A stretch of DNA of 64,000 bases from the NCBI RefSeq assembly GCF_000003195.3, contig NC_012877.2, positions 23,703,838 through 23,767,837 on the forward strand. The letters run 5' to 3'. Source of the stretch: Sorghum bicolor. Lineage: Eukaryota > Streptophyta > Magnoliopsida > Poales > Poaceae. Every line of letters starts with the position of its first letter. The first letter of the stretch is position 1. The notes beneath the pieces are model-generated. The model had not been told where the DNA came from, did no database searches, and was given only the letters and a program-made list of their open reading frames with translations. The position numbers were made by a program, and so were the translations under genes. Shown here one piece after another: positions 33,275 to 45,435 of this stretch.

Positions 33275-36200
33275 CTAGGCAGTTACTATTCTTCCTTGTC
33301 CATCAGCGTGCACCCAAGGCAAAGAACTTTGTGAGATGCTTCGCTCAACATTTCTTATCTTAGCAGGATAGTCGTCCACAAAGAGGGACATGTCGCTGAA
33401 CTGGTTAAAATCCTCCAGATCCGCTACACCGTCAACTCCTATTGCTTGTTGCTTTCTTGGAAAAACTACATGCTTCAGCTTGTCAGTAGTTTTCTTCTCA
33501 TTCTTAGAAAGGATCTGTTCAGCATAGAACACCTGTGCAGCACGGTTACCAAGGATCCACGGGTCATCTTTGTATCCCACTTTACTTAGATCAAGAACTC
33601 TGACCCCATAATTATCCACTGTGACATGTTTATCTTCTACCCATTGACATCGAAACACGAGGATCTGAAATATACCATAGTCTAGTTCTCATATGTCCTC
33701 GATGAAGCCAAAGTATATAATAATATCACCAGTTTTGTCGTCTATGGCCTCGCATCGAACACCACTATTTTGTGTCATGCTCTTTTTATCCTTGGATTTG
33801 GTATGAAATGTGAATCCACTTATGTCATAGGTTTGCCATGTTGTCACTTGGTGTGATGGTCCAGATGCCAAAGCCTTGATGGTTTGTTCCTCAATTGTAT
33901 CCCCAGATGGAATATCCTGCTCCCTTAGCCATGTGTACAATTGTTTCTTGTGTTCCTTCATTACCCAATCATTCGTTTGCCCACGATTATGTTCTCGAAG
34001 CTCATTCAAGTGTTGATCGAGCAAATGCTCCATTATCGAGAGCTGATGTAAGATGCTGTGATGTGCCTCAAGGACTGTATTGTAATCTGGCGGGATGAAT
34101 GATTTCCGTCCAATCCTCCCACTTCCATGCAGCCTACCCTCATGCCTTGACGGAGGCAAACCTATTGCGACCTGGTATTTTAGGACACTATTGCAGAATG
34201 GTCCTCCGGACTCAATTGCCCCTTCGGTACAGTACCCCTCTATCATGGATGCCTCCGGACGAGCACGAGTTGATACATAGCCATTTAGTATTGCCATAAA
34301 ACGCTCGTACGTCCACATTTCATGCAGGTACATGGGACCCAATGCTTATATTTGTGGAACCAAGTGCACCACAAGGTGCACCATGATATCAAAGAATGAT
34401 GGGGGAAAACACATCTCAAACTGTGACACTGTCTCCACTGCGAATTCCTAAAGGGATTCTAACTCATCACAATCGTGTGACTGCCATCTCCAAGAACACT
34501 GGATTTATAGCCCTTATTGCAATAGGGAGGAAAGTAGTCAGCATTACATGACAATCATGTGAGTTGTAGTTGGTGAGTGTAAGGTCTTTCATTGACACAA
34601 TACTCCGTATACTAGAGCAGAATCAAGAGGGGACTTTCAAATTCTTCAACCACTCACACATCACATGTTTCTCATCGATGCTGAGGTTGTAGCTTGCTGC
34701 TGGGAGATGGTACTTTCCATTTTCTTGAAGAACAGGATGAAGCTCTTTTTTATACCTAACTGTACCATGTCAAAGCGTGAATTGTGTCCTTCCTTTGTCT
34801 TCGTCTTGATATCTAGCAATGTGCCAATTAGGCTTTCGAACAGGTTCTTCTGGACGTGCATACCATCGATCACGTGTCGTATGTCCAATTCTTTCCAGTA
34901 TGGCAAATACTTGAAGAAAATGGACTTCTTCTTGAATGTTGCCCCTGGAGTTGGTTTGACATCCTTTCTTGGTTTTCCATCCTTTGTCTTCTTTCCGAAC
35001 ACAAAGTTGATGTTGCTCACTATTTTGAAAACTCTCTGGCCTTTGCTATTACCTGATGGTGCATCTGAGTTCCTTTCATCATTATTGTCGAAGTACTTAT
35101 CCATCTTTTTTAGGCGGTACCTGTGCCCTTTTGATAACAAGCATCTATGCCTCATGTACACTATTTTCTTAGATGCATTAAGGGACACATAATGGGTTCC
35201 ATCTATGCACACCACACAACCAACCTTTCCCTTGAATTGCCCTGACAATGTGAAGAGAGCAGGGTAATCATTGATCGTAACAAAAATAATTACTCTTAGT
35301 GTGAATGAATCTTTGTGATACTCGTCCATCATTTCAACACCTTGTATCCATAGCATTTTCATCTCCTCCATTAAGGGCTCCAAGAAAACATCCATGTCAA
35401 CTCCAGGTTGGATTGGTCCAGAGATAAGTATGGTTAGCAAAAGGTATTTTTGCTTCTGCATCAACTATGGAGGAAGGTTGTAGATGGTGAGAATCACCGG
35501 CCATGTGCTGTGCTTGCTGCTCCTCTCAGCAAATGGATTCATTCCGTCGGTACTCAGTGCAAACGTAACATTTCTTGGTTCGCTGGCAAAGTCTTGATGG
35601 TTCTCATTAAAATCTTGCCACTGCTTTCCATTGGCTGGATGGTGAAGCTTGCCATCATTTTTGTGCTCATCCGAAGCATGCCAACTCATAAGTTTTGCAT
35701 CATCAGGGTTAGCAAACAAACTCCTCAGTCGATCTACCACTGGAAGGTACCACATCACTAAAGCAGGAATCTTTTTCTGCGCATAATAATCAACCTCTTC
35801 TTTATCTTTGCTGGTGGGTTTTGAACTCTACTGGGTCTTCTTTCGCTTCTTCCCTGCTTTACACATGGAGGCAGCACAATCCTCATGTCGATAGTCTTTA
35901 TTTGTCTTATACCGACTTGCACCACACTTTGGACACTTATCCAAGTCCTTGTATTCATCACCGCGATATAGGATACAATGATTCCTACACGCATGGATCT
36001 TCTCGACAGCCATAGTGAGCGGACTGATCAGCTTCTTTGCATGGTACATGTTAGCAAGCAATTTGTTCTCCTTCGGAAGCATGTCTCTGATAATACTTAA
36101 GAACGTATCGAATCCAACATCAGATAGACCATACCTGGCTTTTGCCATCAATAGTTTTAGCACAGATCTCAGCATCGTGAACTCTTTGGTACAACCCTTG

Positions 36201-36501
36201 GACTCATCATATAGAGGCTCTTCAGCCGCCTTCTTCAAGGCCTCCATCCCTTTCATTAATAACATTGATGGTTCAGTATGATGATGCAACATTGCCTCTA
36301 TGAATTCAAAATCTTCCGCGGCTGTATCATTTGGTAAGACATGAGTTCTGTCAGCAGCATTTCTCCCAGCAAAACCACCAGCAGTAACATTTGGCACAAC
36401 ATGTTCACTTTGGTGTGTGTCGTGCAAAAACTGAAATCCTTCATCAAGCATGCCTGGACCGTCGGTGTCAATATTCGCAGGGTCCCCAATAGTATATGGT
36501 G
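33275..36501 (-). pseudogene. TNP2 transposase of CACTA 1, main part
   Basis: Read on the minus strand from 36501. Conserved TNP2 blocks appear in order: YHAKKLISPLTMAVEKIHAC and HCILYRG (Transposase_21), then MWYLPVVDRLRSLF, HSTWPVILTIYN and MDVFLEPLMEEM, then VIDGMHVQKNLFESLIGTLL, then YLHEMWTYERFM (DUF4218), then NSGVRCEAI and VFRCQWVEDK (DUF4216). It would cut the ends of the element. Stops replace tryptophans at about 35465 (after YNLPP) and at 33687-33689 (after IEDI), and 34343-34660 is scrambled. A stop after KKRKKTQ at about 35827 has a counterpart in CACTA 2. The N-terminal part lies beyond the LTR element at 43644-43891. Confidence 0.9.
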
Positions 36502-36506
36502 CCGAG

Positions 36507-36868
36507 TGTTGATATTTGGTAACGCTATCAGAAAATGATCCGCAAGTGCACGGATATCGGTGAGCATTTCACCCGGGAGGTTATCCAGAGTATCGTATTT
36601 ATATTTTTACCACTGGGAGAAAGCGTGCATCTGACTAACTAAATCTATTGCTACTACCCTTTAGGCTACAAAGAATGTGACTCGATGTGAGTGATGTATA
36701 GAGAAGACTACGACCGTAGTCTCGTTCTAACCTTGGTAAGGATGATCTACTGTTCTATTGGGGAAGCTTACGGAATCTAGACACTACAAAGGATGTTCGA
36801 CCCGCACCTATAAACCCTACCCATCCAGCTAACGAGATGTGGGATGCAAAGGTAACTCGGAAATGTCA
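36507..36868 (-). repeat. truncated 3' LTR of nested element
   Basis: Matches 42435-42796, then breaks off at GAAATGTCAC into internal sequence. Its outer edge is intact, as shown by the target duplication. Confidence 0.9.
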
Positions 36869-39169
36869 CTCAAGAGTTTCATGCAGTGGTTTCATGCCTT
36901 AAAAGTAAGATCTCATCTCTGAGTTAGAGTAAACTGTTAAGACTTAAAACTTACTCATTTTACCTTTCACCATGGGGCTTGTAACCGTCACTTGTGTCTT
37001 GAGCAGTTAAAAGATAGAACGGTCAAGTTAAGCGCCATGTCTCTTGTTGTTTGATTAACTATAGCTCTGGAGTTTTTGCAGATTTTCAAATAAAACTTAG
37101 AGATTCCTTGTATGACTCTCTTAGATCTCTCTTTTGTGGCATTTCTGGATCCTTACCAAGGCAGTAATGGTATATGCCTTCTCTCAAAGTATGTGGTATT
37201 TTTGGTATAAGGCATAGTGATATTGCCTTCTCTCTCACCCTACTCTAAAAAGGTTTTGATATCTAGAGCTCATAGGTGGAAGACAGCTAATACATACTTA
37301 CAAAACATTTATTGCATAGTCAAACCATGGATCCAGAAGAACAAGTCAATAAATCAAATCAAGATGTGCATGTGTGGCAAGTGAATGGTGTATGGTAATG
37401 ATGGTGATAACAATGGTGAAAATCTAATTCTACTTTTGCTCTGTTAAGGGGATACATACCTTTCTTGCACTTTGAAGCTTTTCGATGAGAATGAGATGCT
37501 CTATATTTTCTTTTTCTTTTCTCTTAGGTGGGTATCTTGTACCCCAAATTCTACTGTCGGACACTTGTCCATTTTTACCTCTCGTCTCACTTTTTCTTTT
37601 CTTCGAGGTTCCGGGCACTTGCCCCTTTTTATTTCCTCGTATCCTCTATTTTTTTTAGATCACTCATCTCTTGAAATAATATAGCAAGTGGTAGTAACCA
37701 AAATATCTCGAGCATTTATTCCATAGGGGAAAACAGAAATAGGAGAATGTTTTTGGCTATTCTCTCTGGATAGGAGTAGAATACTTTTGGGTGGCTCTAG
37801 AGATGGAAGTGAGTGGATATATGTGGATGCGTACTTCCGGAGTAGAAGCAGCATGTGTGAGTGAACGTGCAAGTGAATCTTCATTTTAACCGCATGACAA
37901 GCTCCTAAGGGTCTATACAGCTTGACCACACTCAATGCTCATAAGCAGTAAAAAGTAAATGTGTGGCTCAAAGTCTAGCAAGCATGCATATATGGCTGTG
38001 GTAGAAATTTAAACTCTCATCATATAGGAACTCATCATGTGTTATTTTAAAGATTTTCAAAGATAAAATTCCCCAGAATTCTAGCATCTCTAGGAACAGA
38101 TAAACAGTAGCTCAACCTTCCCATATCATATCCGTTAACGACTTAGACTTTAGATCAAGTAGTCTTCCCACAAGTTCAGGTTTAGAGCAGGTTTAAATTA
38201 TAACAGTTATGTCTAAACTTGAGAGAGATTTCAATTTTAAGAACTAGTCATGGCAGAGCAACTATTCATCATTTCCATATGAGAGCTTATCATAAGGGTT
38301 CATAGCAAACTTTATTTATTTATTTATTTAGCAAACTAAACAAAGATATAAAAGCACAAAATCTTTATTTGGGTTTTTTATGATTATGCATCTTTTTATT
38401 ATTTGAGTAAAGTATAAACACGAGTAGAAACACTTAGCTGGATAAATGGGGGTGCTCTCCCCCAAGCTGGATTTTGACGTAATTTCTTCTGATGTAGCTA
38501 GCAAGTGACGGAGGTGTATTTGAATGTCGTCAGCACCTTGACAGCGATTACTATGTCCTCTGCCAGCTAGTCTCCTTTGATCCTTGAATTCTGTGGAGCT
38601 CAAATAGACAACAAAGCTTTGTGGAACTGGTTAAGTGTTAGCATAAAATCTCTTAGCCTTTATCATATTGAGATTCCTCCTAATAAATATTACTTGGTAG
38701 GATCATAATTTTTTTTATATTTTCATTTTTATAGGACAGGAATATATTTAATTTATCTTTATGCCACCACAGTGAATGTACTTATGGGTTTTATGCCATG
38801 AGTATATTCACATGGGGCTTACTATTTTTAACATTTTTATTTTCTTTTTAAGATAGCATGAACCTGATTAACTAAGCAAACTATTTTAAATAATTGAAAG
38901 GAAAAGGATAACTACCAAATTTACATCTTGGTAAGGCGTTCGGTGTTTTTAAGTCCTCCGAACGGGACTCTCCGTTTTCTCACTCGTCCTAGTATTCGCT
39001 GGATTGCGTAGTCGGTGGTTCCGGCGGCGCCTCCTCTTCGTGTATAACTATCTTCTCTCTCCACACCAGACTTGATGCTACGGTCTCCTTAGGACAGTTC
39101 TGTTCAAGCTGTATGTCTTCAGACCTTACCACTTCTCCTTCGTAATCTGCCCATCCGTCCTTGAAGATT
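36869..39169. other. 3' non-coding part of nested element
   Basis: Parallel to 1-2084. Contains (ATTT)n near 38311-38332, the near-palindrome GGACACTTGTCC (37559-37570) and a polypurine-like CTCCCCCAAGCTGG near 38458. Frames are not credible. Confidence 0.6.
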
Positions 39170-39840
39170 TGCCTCCTCTGGTTACGGTTGCGTTGTCTTC
39201 TTCTTGTCCTGACCTACTTAGAGTTTTCAACTATATAGTTAGGGTCAGTAAACCAGCGGCGTACCTTCTCAGAGGGGAAGTGTATGTGGACTTTTCTGGT
39301 TCCAATGTAGATGATTGCTTTAACAGTGCTGAGGAACGGTCTCCCAAGGATGATGGGTGGATCGTACTTGTCTTCTCCCATGTCAATAACCTCCTTGAAC
39401 TGCAGTGACCATCTTAGCTGACTTGGTCCACATTAGCTTGTTCCTGTTCCTCCTGTTGATCCTCTTCCTTGGTTCATGTCGGAATTGCTCTGAGACTTGT
39501 GTAGTCTTGTTCTTGAAGGAAAACGTCTCCTTCCTCCCCTTGATGTAGAAACTGATCTTGGCAGCACTAGCGTAGATGGCAGCTCCCGAGGTGTTCAAAA
39601 ATGGCCTCCTTAGGATGATGGGTCCTCACTACTAGTCTCTATCACCACGAAGTCTGCTGGTGCGTACAAGATACTAACTTAGACGTAGAGGTTTTTCAAT
39701 ATTCCCTTTGGGAAACTTAGTGTCTGATCTGCAACCCTGGGCATAATGTTGACGCTGGAGCCAAAGTTGTAGAGTGCTTCTACGAAGTCCACCATGCCGA
39801 TGGAGATCGGGATGACGGGGCGTCCTAGATCGCCTCTCTG
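39170..39840 (-). pseudogene. retropepsin-like fragments of nested element
   Basis: Counterpart of 2085-3037. AAIYASAAKISFYIKGRKE is at 39598-39520, and the second tail (FPSEKVRR) lies near 39260. About 200 bp present in element A between the two tails is missing here, joined at a short shared ACCT. Confidence 0.6.
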
Positions 39841-41370
39841 AGTAGTTAGGCCTCTATTGATTTCAACCTTGATTTTGTTGAGGACGGTTGTAGTAGTACT
39901 AGTAGTTGTTGTTGTTGATGTAGTTTACGTCCTCAAGCACCTCAGGGCAGTGATTGCCTGAGTGTCCAGTATCTCCAGTGTGCTTGTGCTCGTAGATCCA
40001 AGTCCTTCACTTGGTGGAATCTGGGAGTTGTAAAATCCTCCATGTTTTGCTCGAAGTGTACCTGCTCATAGATAAAAGGCAGAGATCAAGTGCATGGGCC
40101 CTGTTGGTGAAAAACACCAACAGAACCAAAAGTGTATTTGTTCTTCTCTAACCTTAAGCATAGTGAGCAAGACAAAGTTGATGGATAATAAGATCATGAG
40201 TGTAGCATTTAAAACATTTGTCAGATCAGATCGCTCGACCTAATGGAAAGATAATCTATCTATATTTATGTTTTGTTTATATCTTCCAAAGATTGAATGT
40301 GCCACATTTTAGCTTATATGATTACAAGTGTGGGATCACGAAGGTAGTACTAAGAACAAAGATTAAAGGACTAAACATGTTGAATTAATTGGGTTGGTTA
40401 ATTTGGAGCTACAAATCATACATGTTTGTCTCTTTTATTCATGTGTATGCCAGAACCAAGGAGAAGCTTATAAAAGCGATAGTCAAGTACCTTAAGATGT
40501 TACCTTAATTGAAGAGTGATGGTACCATCTCACCTTGTGGAAGCTTCCCATTCGTAATGGGTGTGTATCTTGTTTATGTACTTTTTCTCCTTCCATGGAT
40601 CATCTCTCTATGATGAATGAGCTATGTCTTCCTTGTGTAAATCGTTAAATTTCAGGTGTCTCCTTTATCTGTAATGTGAGTTTGTATCTCAGGACTTCCC
40701 AGGTTGATATTGAAAGTTTTCCTGCTGGGGTTAGCCCGACAAAATATACCAATGCCTACTCAAGCAGTTTTTAGTTCAGTAACCAAACTAGACTCCATGT
40801 TTAATCAGATTAAGGAAGGCTATTTAACCTAAGCACCACGCTTAATTTAAAAGCCAATAGAAGTATGTACAGTACTTCCAAACTAACACTTACTAAGATA
40901 AACATAGGTAGCATGATGGCTTTTATAGAGATCTACTCAGGTGGAGATGAAGTAGTGTGACTAGTATTTAACAAATTGAGCATGTCTCAAAGGTAAGGAC
41001 AACCAACATAGCAACTTGGCAAAATATGTTTTTATGTGAAGTACTCCCCCAAGCTTGAATTTTGCAAAATTCAAGATTGGATGAATTTAATTCAATGTTG
41101 CATGATGATTGGTTGGACATACCTTGTGCTTGTCATTCATCCGATCTTCTTGCTCCAATCCTAGAAAGGTTAGTGACAAGAATACCCGAAGGAATATTTC
41201 TACAATTATCTTATATGCTCAATACACAAGGTAATGTTGCAAGTAATTAGAAGTTCATGTTACGATCTGATCAGTGCTTGTTTTAGGACACTAAGCTCAT
41301 CCTTGGGAAACCATCAATTTATGTCAGCGAAGTGGTTTCCCTTCCAACGCTGACCTATATCAAGATCAAC
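39841..41370. other. non-coding internal block of nested element
   Basis: Parallel to 3038-4513 with no coding signal. A CTCCCCCAAGCTTG motif at about 41044 matches the one at 4199. Confidence 0.55.
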
Positions 41371-42312
41371 TCAACGAGATGTGCAATATTTATTATAGAC
41401 ATATGCATCGACAACAGCCCTTTTAAAGTTTTCATAAATAGAAAGGAAGAGGGGGTTGGAGATCTCAAATGTGGTGAGGTTGGAGAGACCAATTGATTGG
41501 GGAGATGTTTTATATGAGCAAGGACTTGGTGAGGTATTTATGAAATAATTTCCATGCTCACTGTTGTTTCTCTCATTCTCAAACTCCAAGGATGATTCTT
41601 CATGAATGCTTAAAATTCCTCTAGGATCGTCTCTCAAGTTTGTTTTATCCATCCATTCAAGGGTGATAGCACATGGATTTTTAATGCCCTCTAGCCATTG
41701 ATGTTGCTCTTCTCGATCCTCCTTATGGTCTTGGTGACTCTTATGCATGGGATGTCTAGAGAGATTCATAGGATCATCGGGAGGTTCAAGAGAAAGAGCA
41801 TAGTAGAAATTATTAAGCTCAAGGATGGGTTGGATAGCCGAATCATGGGATTGAAATGTTTGGAAATCGGCTATTGAAACTTCCTTTCCTTATCTGGGAG
41901 ATGATTCCTTCTCTATCTCTAGGATTTTTTTATGAAGACTAGTGCAAGAAGGATGTCCGCGAATGAAGACATACCTTCCTTTACTAACAGATAAAGAAAG
42001 AAAGACTCTACCAAAGGTTATATGATTAAGACCAATGTGAAAAGTTCGAGAAAAAATATGGTCTTGTAGGGCTAGGTTTAAACTAGAATTTATAGAAAAA
42101 TTAAAAGATTCCCTAAGTGTAGCAAAAAGTTCATTATCTTCTTGATTAAAAGATAGGACTTCAGCTATAGGAAAGGGTTGGTTTTGACCTATTGCAATCA
42201 ACTCCGGACACAGATCATAATTAGGGGCAGGACTTGTTGACTCCCATGGTCAATGGCTGGTCTCCGAAGGTGCAAAGAATTCAATAATAGGTATGGAATT
42301 TGAGTTATCCAT
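41371..42312 (-). pseudogene. gag remnant of nested element
   Basis: ATG at 42312 (MDNSNSIPII). A stop soon follows and most of the capsid core is deleted: the text jumps from CPELIAIGQNQPF to EVLSFNQEDNE. A second frame, 41769-41371, holds the SNLTTFEISNPLFLSIYENF segment shared with element A. No functional capsid is possible. Confidence 0.65.
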
Positions 42313-42408
42313 AAAGATGGAAAAAATAAAAAGATAAAAGAATAAAAGTATAAAAGTATAATACAAGATAATAGCAAGACTCAAAGTTATCTCAGCAAAC
42401 CGTCTTTC

Positions 42409-42426
42409 TCCCCGACAACGGCGCCA
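42409..42426 (-). other. primer binding site of nested element
   Basis: Minus strand TGGCGCCGTTGTCGGGGA, one mismatch from the complement of the tRNA-Asp 3' end, eight bases from the LTR. Confidence 0.8.
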
Positions 42427-42434
42427 GAAATGCT

Positions 42435-43638
42435 TGTTGATATTTGGTAACGCTATCAGAAAATGATCCGCAAGTGCACGGATATCGGTGAGCATTTCAC
42501 CCGGGAGATTATCCAGAGTATCGTATTTATATTTTTACCACTGGGAGAAAGCGTGCATCTGACTAATTAAATCTATTGCTACTACCCTTTAGGCTACAAA
42601 GAATGTGACTCGATGTGAGCGATGTATAGAGAAGACTACGACCGTAGTCTCGTTCTAACCTTGGTAAGGATGATCTACTGTTCTTTTGGGGAAGCTTACG
42701 GAATCTAGACACCACAAAGGATGTTCGACCCGCACCTATAAACCCTACTCATCCTACTAACGAGATGTGGGATGCAAAGGTAACTCAGAAATGTCACGTT
42801 CCTCGCTACTACCACGGTCCAGCTAGTCAGGGGATATCTATGAGTACCCTAGCCGAAACACCACGTTTACGCTAGCAATGATTACTCTAAACTCAACCAG
42901 AAGAGATTAAAGTAAACTCATAAACCAAAGAACAATAAAACAATAACTTACTAGAATTTAGAAGTCGAATTACTGAAGAATCCTAGGAGCAATCCTCGGG
43001 TTTGGAGACTTGATCCCGCAGGTGCAACCTCGGAGTAGACACCGACATGTCGGGCTTCCTCCGATCTACACCTCCACTCTATCTCTCTCAATCTAATATA
43101 ACTTAGAAGAACTAATTCTACTCTCACATTGGATGCTAAGCCCTAAGTCTATTTAGAGGAGAGGTTATCCTTCGAGGCTTCTCTCAACTCTATGATGAAC
43201 TTGTTCTCCTCTAGGGACCAGGGGGTCTGGTTATATAGTCCTTTCAAGTGAATATGAGCCGTTGGATCAAGCCGACATTGATTGAACGGTTATCCTTGAT
43301 TCTTTAAGTCGGTGGAGCGTAATCTCCGAAACGAGTCCTGATTGGACTCTGCGACAGGGCGGGCGCCCTGCCCCCGGGCCCGTTCGCCTTCCCGTTCGTT
43401 CCCGTGGCTTCTGGAGTCTTCTAGATGACAGAAAATTGCGTGACACGTTAATATCTCTATGTAAACCCGACATGTGGGCCTTTCTTCCGTATTTCCTGAT
43501 AACCCCCTGCAGAACTAGACAAACACCAAAACTTGTGGAATTCTGTCAGATAAAACCCTAAGTCTGGGTGTTGGTTGCATTTGGATCCTTTTCTTTATTT
43601 ATTTGATGATTATTTTTGGTACTTAAGGACCGTCAACA
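42435..43638 (-). repeat. 5' LTR of nested element (1204 bp)
   Basis: Edges TGTTGATATTTGG and GACCGTCAACA. Same family as 10080-11294. Differs at about nine positions from the 362 bp kept at 36507-36868 (eye count), suggesting insertion within roughly the last million years. Confidence 0.9.
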
Positions 43639-43643
43639 CCGAG

Positions 43644-43891
43644 CTATCCTCTCCATGCTTTGTCCAAATCAAGTAATCCTTCATAAATCCTTGGCATACC
43701 AGATGAGAAATGATTGCTTCAGTATCTTCATAAATATTAATATTTCTGCAGTCGATGCATGGACAATATATGTGCTTCGTCTTTGTTCTCAAAACATGGT
43801 TCTTAGCAGCATCAACAAACCTATGGACCTCAGGTATGTATGATGGATCTAGTCTTGATAAGTTATACATCCAGAAGGACTGCTCCATCAT
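43644..43891 (-). pseudogene. TNP2 N-terminal domain of CACTA 1, cut off by LTR element
   Basis: Starts at an ATG at 43891, just after a TTTTGCACAG splice-acceptor-like site. It shows WMYNLSRLDPSYIPEV, IYCPCIDCRN and LVCQGFMKDYLIWTKHGE, the transposase-associated zinc-binding domain. It ends at the LTR and would continue at 36501. Confidence 0.85.
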
Positions 43892-44703
43892 GAGCTGTGC
43901 AAAAATTAGTAAATTAATTGATCTCAATGCAAAACAAGTAGTTTAGGAAAATTGTCATCTAACCTATCAAACAACAACTTGTGAAGATGAAAACCTCCAA
44001 CTTGTATATCTATCAAATTTGTAGACCTTGGAGCTAACATTAAAAATAAAGACAAAACCCTAAGTAATAATAATAATAATAATAAACTAACAACTAAATC
44101 AAATTGACAAGGTGGAAAAACACCATTGATGGAATCAACTAAATATATACCTTGATTCACTATAATAAATTTGAGAAGGAAACATGAAAATGGTCAGAGG
44201 AGAGGCATCATCTTAAGGAACCTCATACATGAAAAATACATATTGCACAATGAAATCAAATTTACATAAAAAATAACATCCTAAACAATAGAAAACTTAT
44301 CTTTCTCTTTCTTTCCATGCATGGAAACACCATTCATGGAAAGCACTACATATATATTTCTTGGATTCACTAATTAGAGAAGAAAACATAGAAAAAAAGA
44401 GAGGAGAGACTTCATCTAACCATCTTAAGCAACCTCATTTGAGCAAATATAGTCCATACCTAGCTATTCTACTCTCTCTCTCTCATGGTGAAACCCTAGA
44501 TCTAAAAAGTAGCTCTAATTGAGCAAGAGGGCACAAAAAGAGCCTCTAGAGGCATCAACTAACCTTTCTTAGCCACCTCCTTCCAAGAAATGAAGATCAA
44601 AACCTTCCCCATGTATTTTGGAAAAACTGGACCTTCAAGATGTGCTCCAATGGAATGTGGCTACGAGCTACAGTTCTGCCCGAGGAGGAAGAAGGGGTTG
44701 TGG
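43892..44703 (-). other. leader of TNP2 in CACTA 1
   Basis: AT-rich and non-coding, with an (ATT)n microsatellite near 44066-44090. Lies between the TATA-like site and the first coding exon, so probably leader with intron. Confidence 0.5.
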
Positions 44704-44849
44704 GGTATTTATAGAAAGAATAGCACAGGCGGTTTGCTTAAAAAACCGCCTGTATAAATAGGTCTTTACAGGCGGTTCACATAAGAAAAACCGCCTGTGT
44801 TAATGCTCCATTTACCAAGGCGGTTTCCTTATGTGAACCGCCTGTACCG
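44704..44849 (-). promoter_or_regulatory. promoter of TNP2 in CACTA 1 with subterminal repeats
   Basis: Minus strand CTATAAATACCCC (44704-44716) lies next to ACAGGCGGTTTGC...GCCTGT hairpins at 44725-44850. Same arrangement as at 32598-32693. Confidence 0.6.
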
Positions 44850-44949
44850 NNNNNNNNNNNNNNNNNNNNNNNNNNNNNNNNNNNNNNNNNNNNNNNNNNN
44901 NNNNNNNNNNNNNNNNNNNNNNNNNNNNNNNNNNNNNNNNNNNNNNNNN
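44850..44949. other. assembly gap (100 N)
   Basis: Exactly 100 N, probably a placeholder for unknown length, inside the right subterminal repeats. The next 170 bp look like corrupted versions of the repeats. Confidence 1.
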
Positions 44950-45330
44950 GATATCAAATATTTCCTTGGCTCGGGTGTTGTACATTATGTGAAACACCGA
45001 TGTTTGTACTCTTCTAATAACCTGGGGCGATTCAGATTTTTGAACGCCGTGTTTCGGCTGTAAGGAAACATTCGCTTAAAACAGGGCGGCTTCGATGTAG
45101 GACGCGTCCGGGTTAATGGGATCAACACCGGGCGGTTCACATAAGGAAACGGCCTGTGTAAATGGAGCATTAACACAGGCTGTTTTCCTATGTGAACCGC
45201 CTGTAAAGACCTATTTACACAGGCGGTTTTTTAATCTTGCCGTACAAATTTATACCACAGGCGTGTTACAACTAAAACCGCTTGTAAAAATTTTTTGCCC
45301 CCGCCGGCTTAGAGCATCTGTGTACTAGTG
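44950..45330. repeat. right subterminal repeats and end of CACTA 1
   Basis: From about 45120 clean AACCGCCTGT/ACAGGCGGTT copies return and lead to the terminal TGTACTAGTG. Confidence 0.75.
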
Positions 45331-45435
45331 GTCTCGCAGTTTCCAGACGAGTTATGTAATACCCCTTCCGACATCCTACGAAACATTCGATGTGACACCC
45401 AAAATTTTTTCACTCCCCATCTAAACAGTGCCTTA

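Larger units (their letters stand above)
36507..43638 (-). mobile_element. LTR element nested in CACTA 1 TNP2, non-autonomous, 7.1 kb
   Basis: CCGAG flanks both sides (36502-36506 and 43639-43643). The 5' LTR is complete (42435-43638), while the 3' LTR keeps only its last 362 bp. Its U3 part, the polypurine tract and some internal sequence are missing, so the deletion happened after insertion. The interior is a gag remnant plus the same block as in element A, with retropepsin-like pieces and no reverse transcriptase. Confidence 0.9.
27910..45330 (-). mobile_element. CACTA (En/Spm-type) element 1, 17.4 kb, complete ends
   Basis: Ends CACTAGTATACAGA (left) and TCTGTGTACTAGTG (right) form a terminal inverted repeat of about 14 bp. 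GTC flanks both sides (27907-27909 and 45331-45333), the 3-bp duplication of this superfamily. Subterminal zones carry many copies of ACAGGCGGTT in both orientations. On the minus strand it holds TNP2 (43891 to 33275) and a TNPA-like gene (31193 to 28428). A 7.1-kb LTR element (36507-43638) splits TNP2. Both genes are damaged, so it is no longer autonomous. Confidence 0.95.
27682..45432. mobile_element. MITE split in two by a CACTA insertion
   Basis: The left part 27682-27909 begins GGCCTTGTTTAGTTTC; the right part 45334-45432 ends CTAAACAGTGCC. Joined at one GTC they restore the family block AATAAATTCGTCTCGCAG. TTA flanks both outer ends (27679-27681 and 45433-45435). Original length 327 bp. 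Confidence 0.9.

Noticed and set aside
44797..45063. Frame spanning the N gap
   Set aside because: Half of it is unknown sequence and the rest is subterminal repeat.
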